Positions 4,221 through 5,209 of a DNA stretch of 5,209 nucleotides are shown one piece after another. Under the pieces are notes generated by a model, which was not told the origin of the DNA, ran no database searches, and saw nothing but the letters and a program-made list of their open reading frames with translations. The translations under genes and the position numbers were made by a program. Position 1 is the first letter of the stretch. Every line of letters starts with the position of its first letter. The stretch comes from Candidatus Methanomethylophilaceae archaeon (GTDB taxonomy: Archaea > Thermoplasmatota > Thermoplasmata > Methanomassiliicoccales > Methanomethylophilaceae). The stretch spans positions 1-5,209 of the forward strand of contig JAFZXW010000110.1 in the NCBI GenBank assembly GCA_017616575.1. Reading direction: 5' to 3'.

Positions 4221-5209
4221 TATATCTCCCCGTCGGTGGTATGATGACTGCTGTTACTTCTTTACGTCCAGGCCCTATGTTTTTGACTTTTATCACCTTT
4301 TTGCGAATGTTTCTTGCCGTCAAGAACTCCTTCTGGCCTGAAATGTCTGATAGACTGTGTCCATCGCTACGATACGTTCCCTCTCCTATATAGATGCCGA
4401 CACCTTCAGACGGAGGCACAATGTAGCACATCCTAAGCTCCTTCCCGAACGCATCGGCCCGTCTCGGATTCAAGCTGCAAGACTCAAATCCTTCCGTCGT
4501 CCACTCAAATCCTTCCTCCACCAACCTGTCCGTGATTCTTTCCAACGGAATCCCCAGCGGACTATCAGTAAGTCCCCTGAATACAATCATGGGCTCCTCG
4601 GTCTTGCCCAAGGATATCGCCTCGTCTATCAGGCGGATGTCGTCTGCCCCCAGGGTCAGCGACTCCGGTGGGATGCCGGAAGCCGCCAACAGACTCGCAT
4701 AATTGTCGGTGTCGTACAGCATCCTGTTGATGTAGTCGCTATCCACGGTGTAGCGGAAAACGGCGTCTTGGCTCTCTACCGTGAATCTTCCGGAGGACAC
4801 CAAATCGTTCGTCATCCTCGAGAGAAGCGTGAAGTCCCCGTAGGGGGCCCTGATGCTTCCGCCCCTCTCCACGCTGTAGGGCATGCTGACCCTCTTGATG
4901 GCCTCGAACCTCCTCGTCAGGATTCTAGCGCGTTCCTCCGGGTCATCCGACGACCTGTAGGCCTCGATGTCCGCCTGTATGTCCTCGAAGGCGTCCTGCG
5001 GGTTGCCGTCGAACGTCAGGGCAACGCTTTCGATTGACTGGGGGCCGTAAGGATTCTTGGGCGCCTGCGTCCCGGGATCCTTCATGCGAACCGTTTCCGT
5101 TTTGGAAACGGCCGGATCGGCGGCGGGATCCTGCGCGGACTTGTTTGTTTTCTGTACGGGTTGGACCTTTGATTGCGCGGGATTCCAGCCCCCTTGGCCT
5201 ACGGCGGGC
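4183..5209 (-). CDS. ADP-ribosyltransferase-domain protein, 5' partial (probable viral minor head protein C-terminus)
   Basis: The frame is open to the right edge, so the N-terminus is outside the window; an ATG at 5085 exists but has no ribosome site. Before that ATG about 41 visible codons encode a Gln, Pro, Lys and Ala-rich linker. Numbering from that Met, residues 109-165 hold a helical region with YINRMLYD and IDEAISLG, as in toxin-type ADP-ribosyltransferases. Then come the R-S-E elements: VFRG with R170, FESCSL with S202 and S204, and GQKEFLTARN with Q251 and the expected catalytic E253. Such enzymes transfer ADP-ribose from NAD to a target. Arg-specific members usually have ExE at the third site; QxE here points to another acceptor, as in C3-like Asn modifiers. 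In tailed viruses this domain is often fused behind a minor head protein and precedes the scaffold gene, as here, and may be injected with the genome. A host-encoded toxin is the main alternative. Base composition near the 3' end is more AT-rich than in neighbouring genes, hinting at foreign origin. Confidence 0.8.
   Translation of the reverse strand, partial: PAVGQGGWNPAQSKVQPVQKTNKSAQDPAADPAVSKTETVRMKDPGTQAPKNPYGPQSIESVALTFDGNPQDAFEDIQADIEAYRSSDDPEERARILTRRFEAIKRVSMPYSVERGGSIRAPYGDFTLLSRMTNDLVSSGRFTVESQDAVFRYTVDSDYINRMLYDTDNYASLLAASGIPPESLTLGADDIRLIDEAISLGKTEEPMIVFRGLTDSPLGIPLERITDRLVEEGFEWTTEGFESCSLNPRRADAFGKELRMCYIVPPSEGVGIYIGEGTYRSDGHSLSDISGQKEFLTARNIRKKVIKVKNIGPGRKEVTAVIIPPTGRYNGPREMETHHSG
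4226..4231 (-). promoter_or_regulatory. Shine-Dalgarno site inside the ADP-ribosyltransferase gene
   Basis: Minus-strand GGGGAG lies 5 bases before ATG 4220 of the 133-residue protein, within the coding end of the preceding gene. It supports that overlapping start. Confidence 0.6.
5091..5111. repeat. Perfect 8-base hairpin in the linker coding region
   Basis: CCGTTTCC (5091-5098) and GGAAACGG (5104-5111) are exact reverse complements around a 5-base loop. It lies in the part encoding the low-complexity linker, just upstream of ATG 5085. It may be an operator, an RNA hairpin or chance. Confidence 0.4.

Noticed and set aside
4357..5037. Plus-strand open frame of 226 codons opposite the ADP-ribosyltransferase
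   Set aside because: The opposite strand carries the conserved R-S-E motifs; this one has no ribosome site or family resemblance.

Overview
The window looks like a GC-rich prokaryotic chromosome segment in which a short host gene string meets the remnant of a tailed-virus head-gene module on the opposite strand. I lean towards an archaeon, possibly a gut-type Methanomassiliicoccales relative. The reasons are frequent AGG (Arg) and ATA (Ile) codons despite high GC, TATA-like boxes about 26 bases before likely transcript starts, one apparently leaderless gene, and short Shine-Dalgarno sequences elsewhere. This taxonomic reading is inference; no rRNA or other decisive marker is present.

Left part (1-1303, + strand): the last residues of an unidentified gene end at base 50. 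Two tandem genes of one unrecognised family follow. Both proteins begin MIW-VREDG and share an EAVDMAR block, a WDS block and a KDGK block near the C-terminus. The first has apparently lost its stop: its frame runs about 260 bases into the second gene, and a single missing base would restore a TGATG stop/start overlap.

Centre (1381-3028, + strand): a two-gene unit with a 4-base gap encodes a VanH-like NAD-dependent D-2-hydroxyacid dehydrogenase (D-lactate dehydrogenase type) and an Sfp-type 4'-phosphopantetheinyl transferase with all its signature motifs. The pairing would suit supply of a D-hydroxy acid and activation of a carrier protein for a non-ribosomal peptide or depsipeptide route. 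No synthetase is in view, so that link is a hypothesis.

Right part (3063-5209, - strand): read right to left, there is the C-terminal part of a protein carrying an R-S-E ADP-ribosyltransferase domain (its frame is open to the right edge), a 38-base-overlapping 133-residue acidic protein of unknown function, a 363-base gap without a credible gene, and a coiled-coil protein resembling the N-terminal part of a phage head scaffold. In tailed viruses a minor head protein, sometimes fused to an ADP-ribosyltransferase, lies just before the scaffold and capsid genes, so the order fits a head module. The scaffold gene is short, ends in an unrelated-looking tail, and no capsid gene follows. The virus-like module therefore seems to be cut off where it meets the phosphopantetheinyl transferase gene. 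No tRNA, rRNA, CRISPR array, integrase or insertion sequence was seen.
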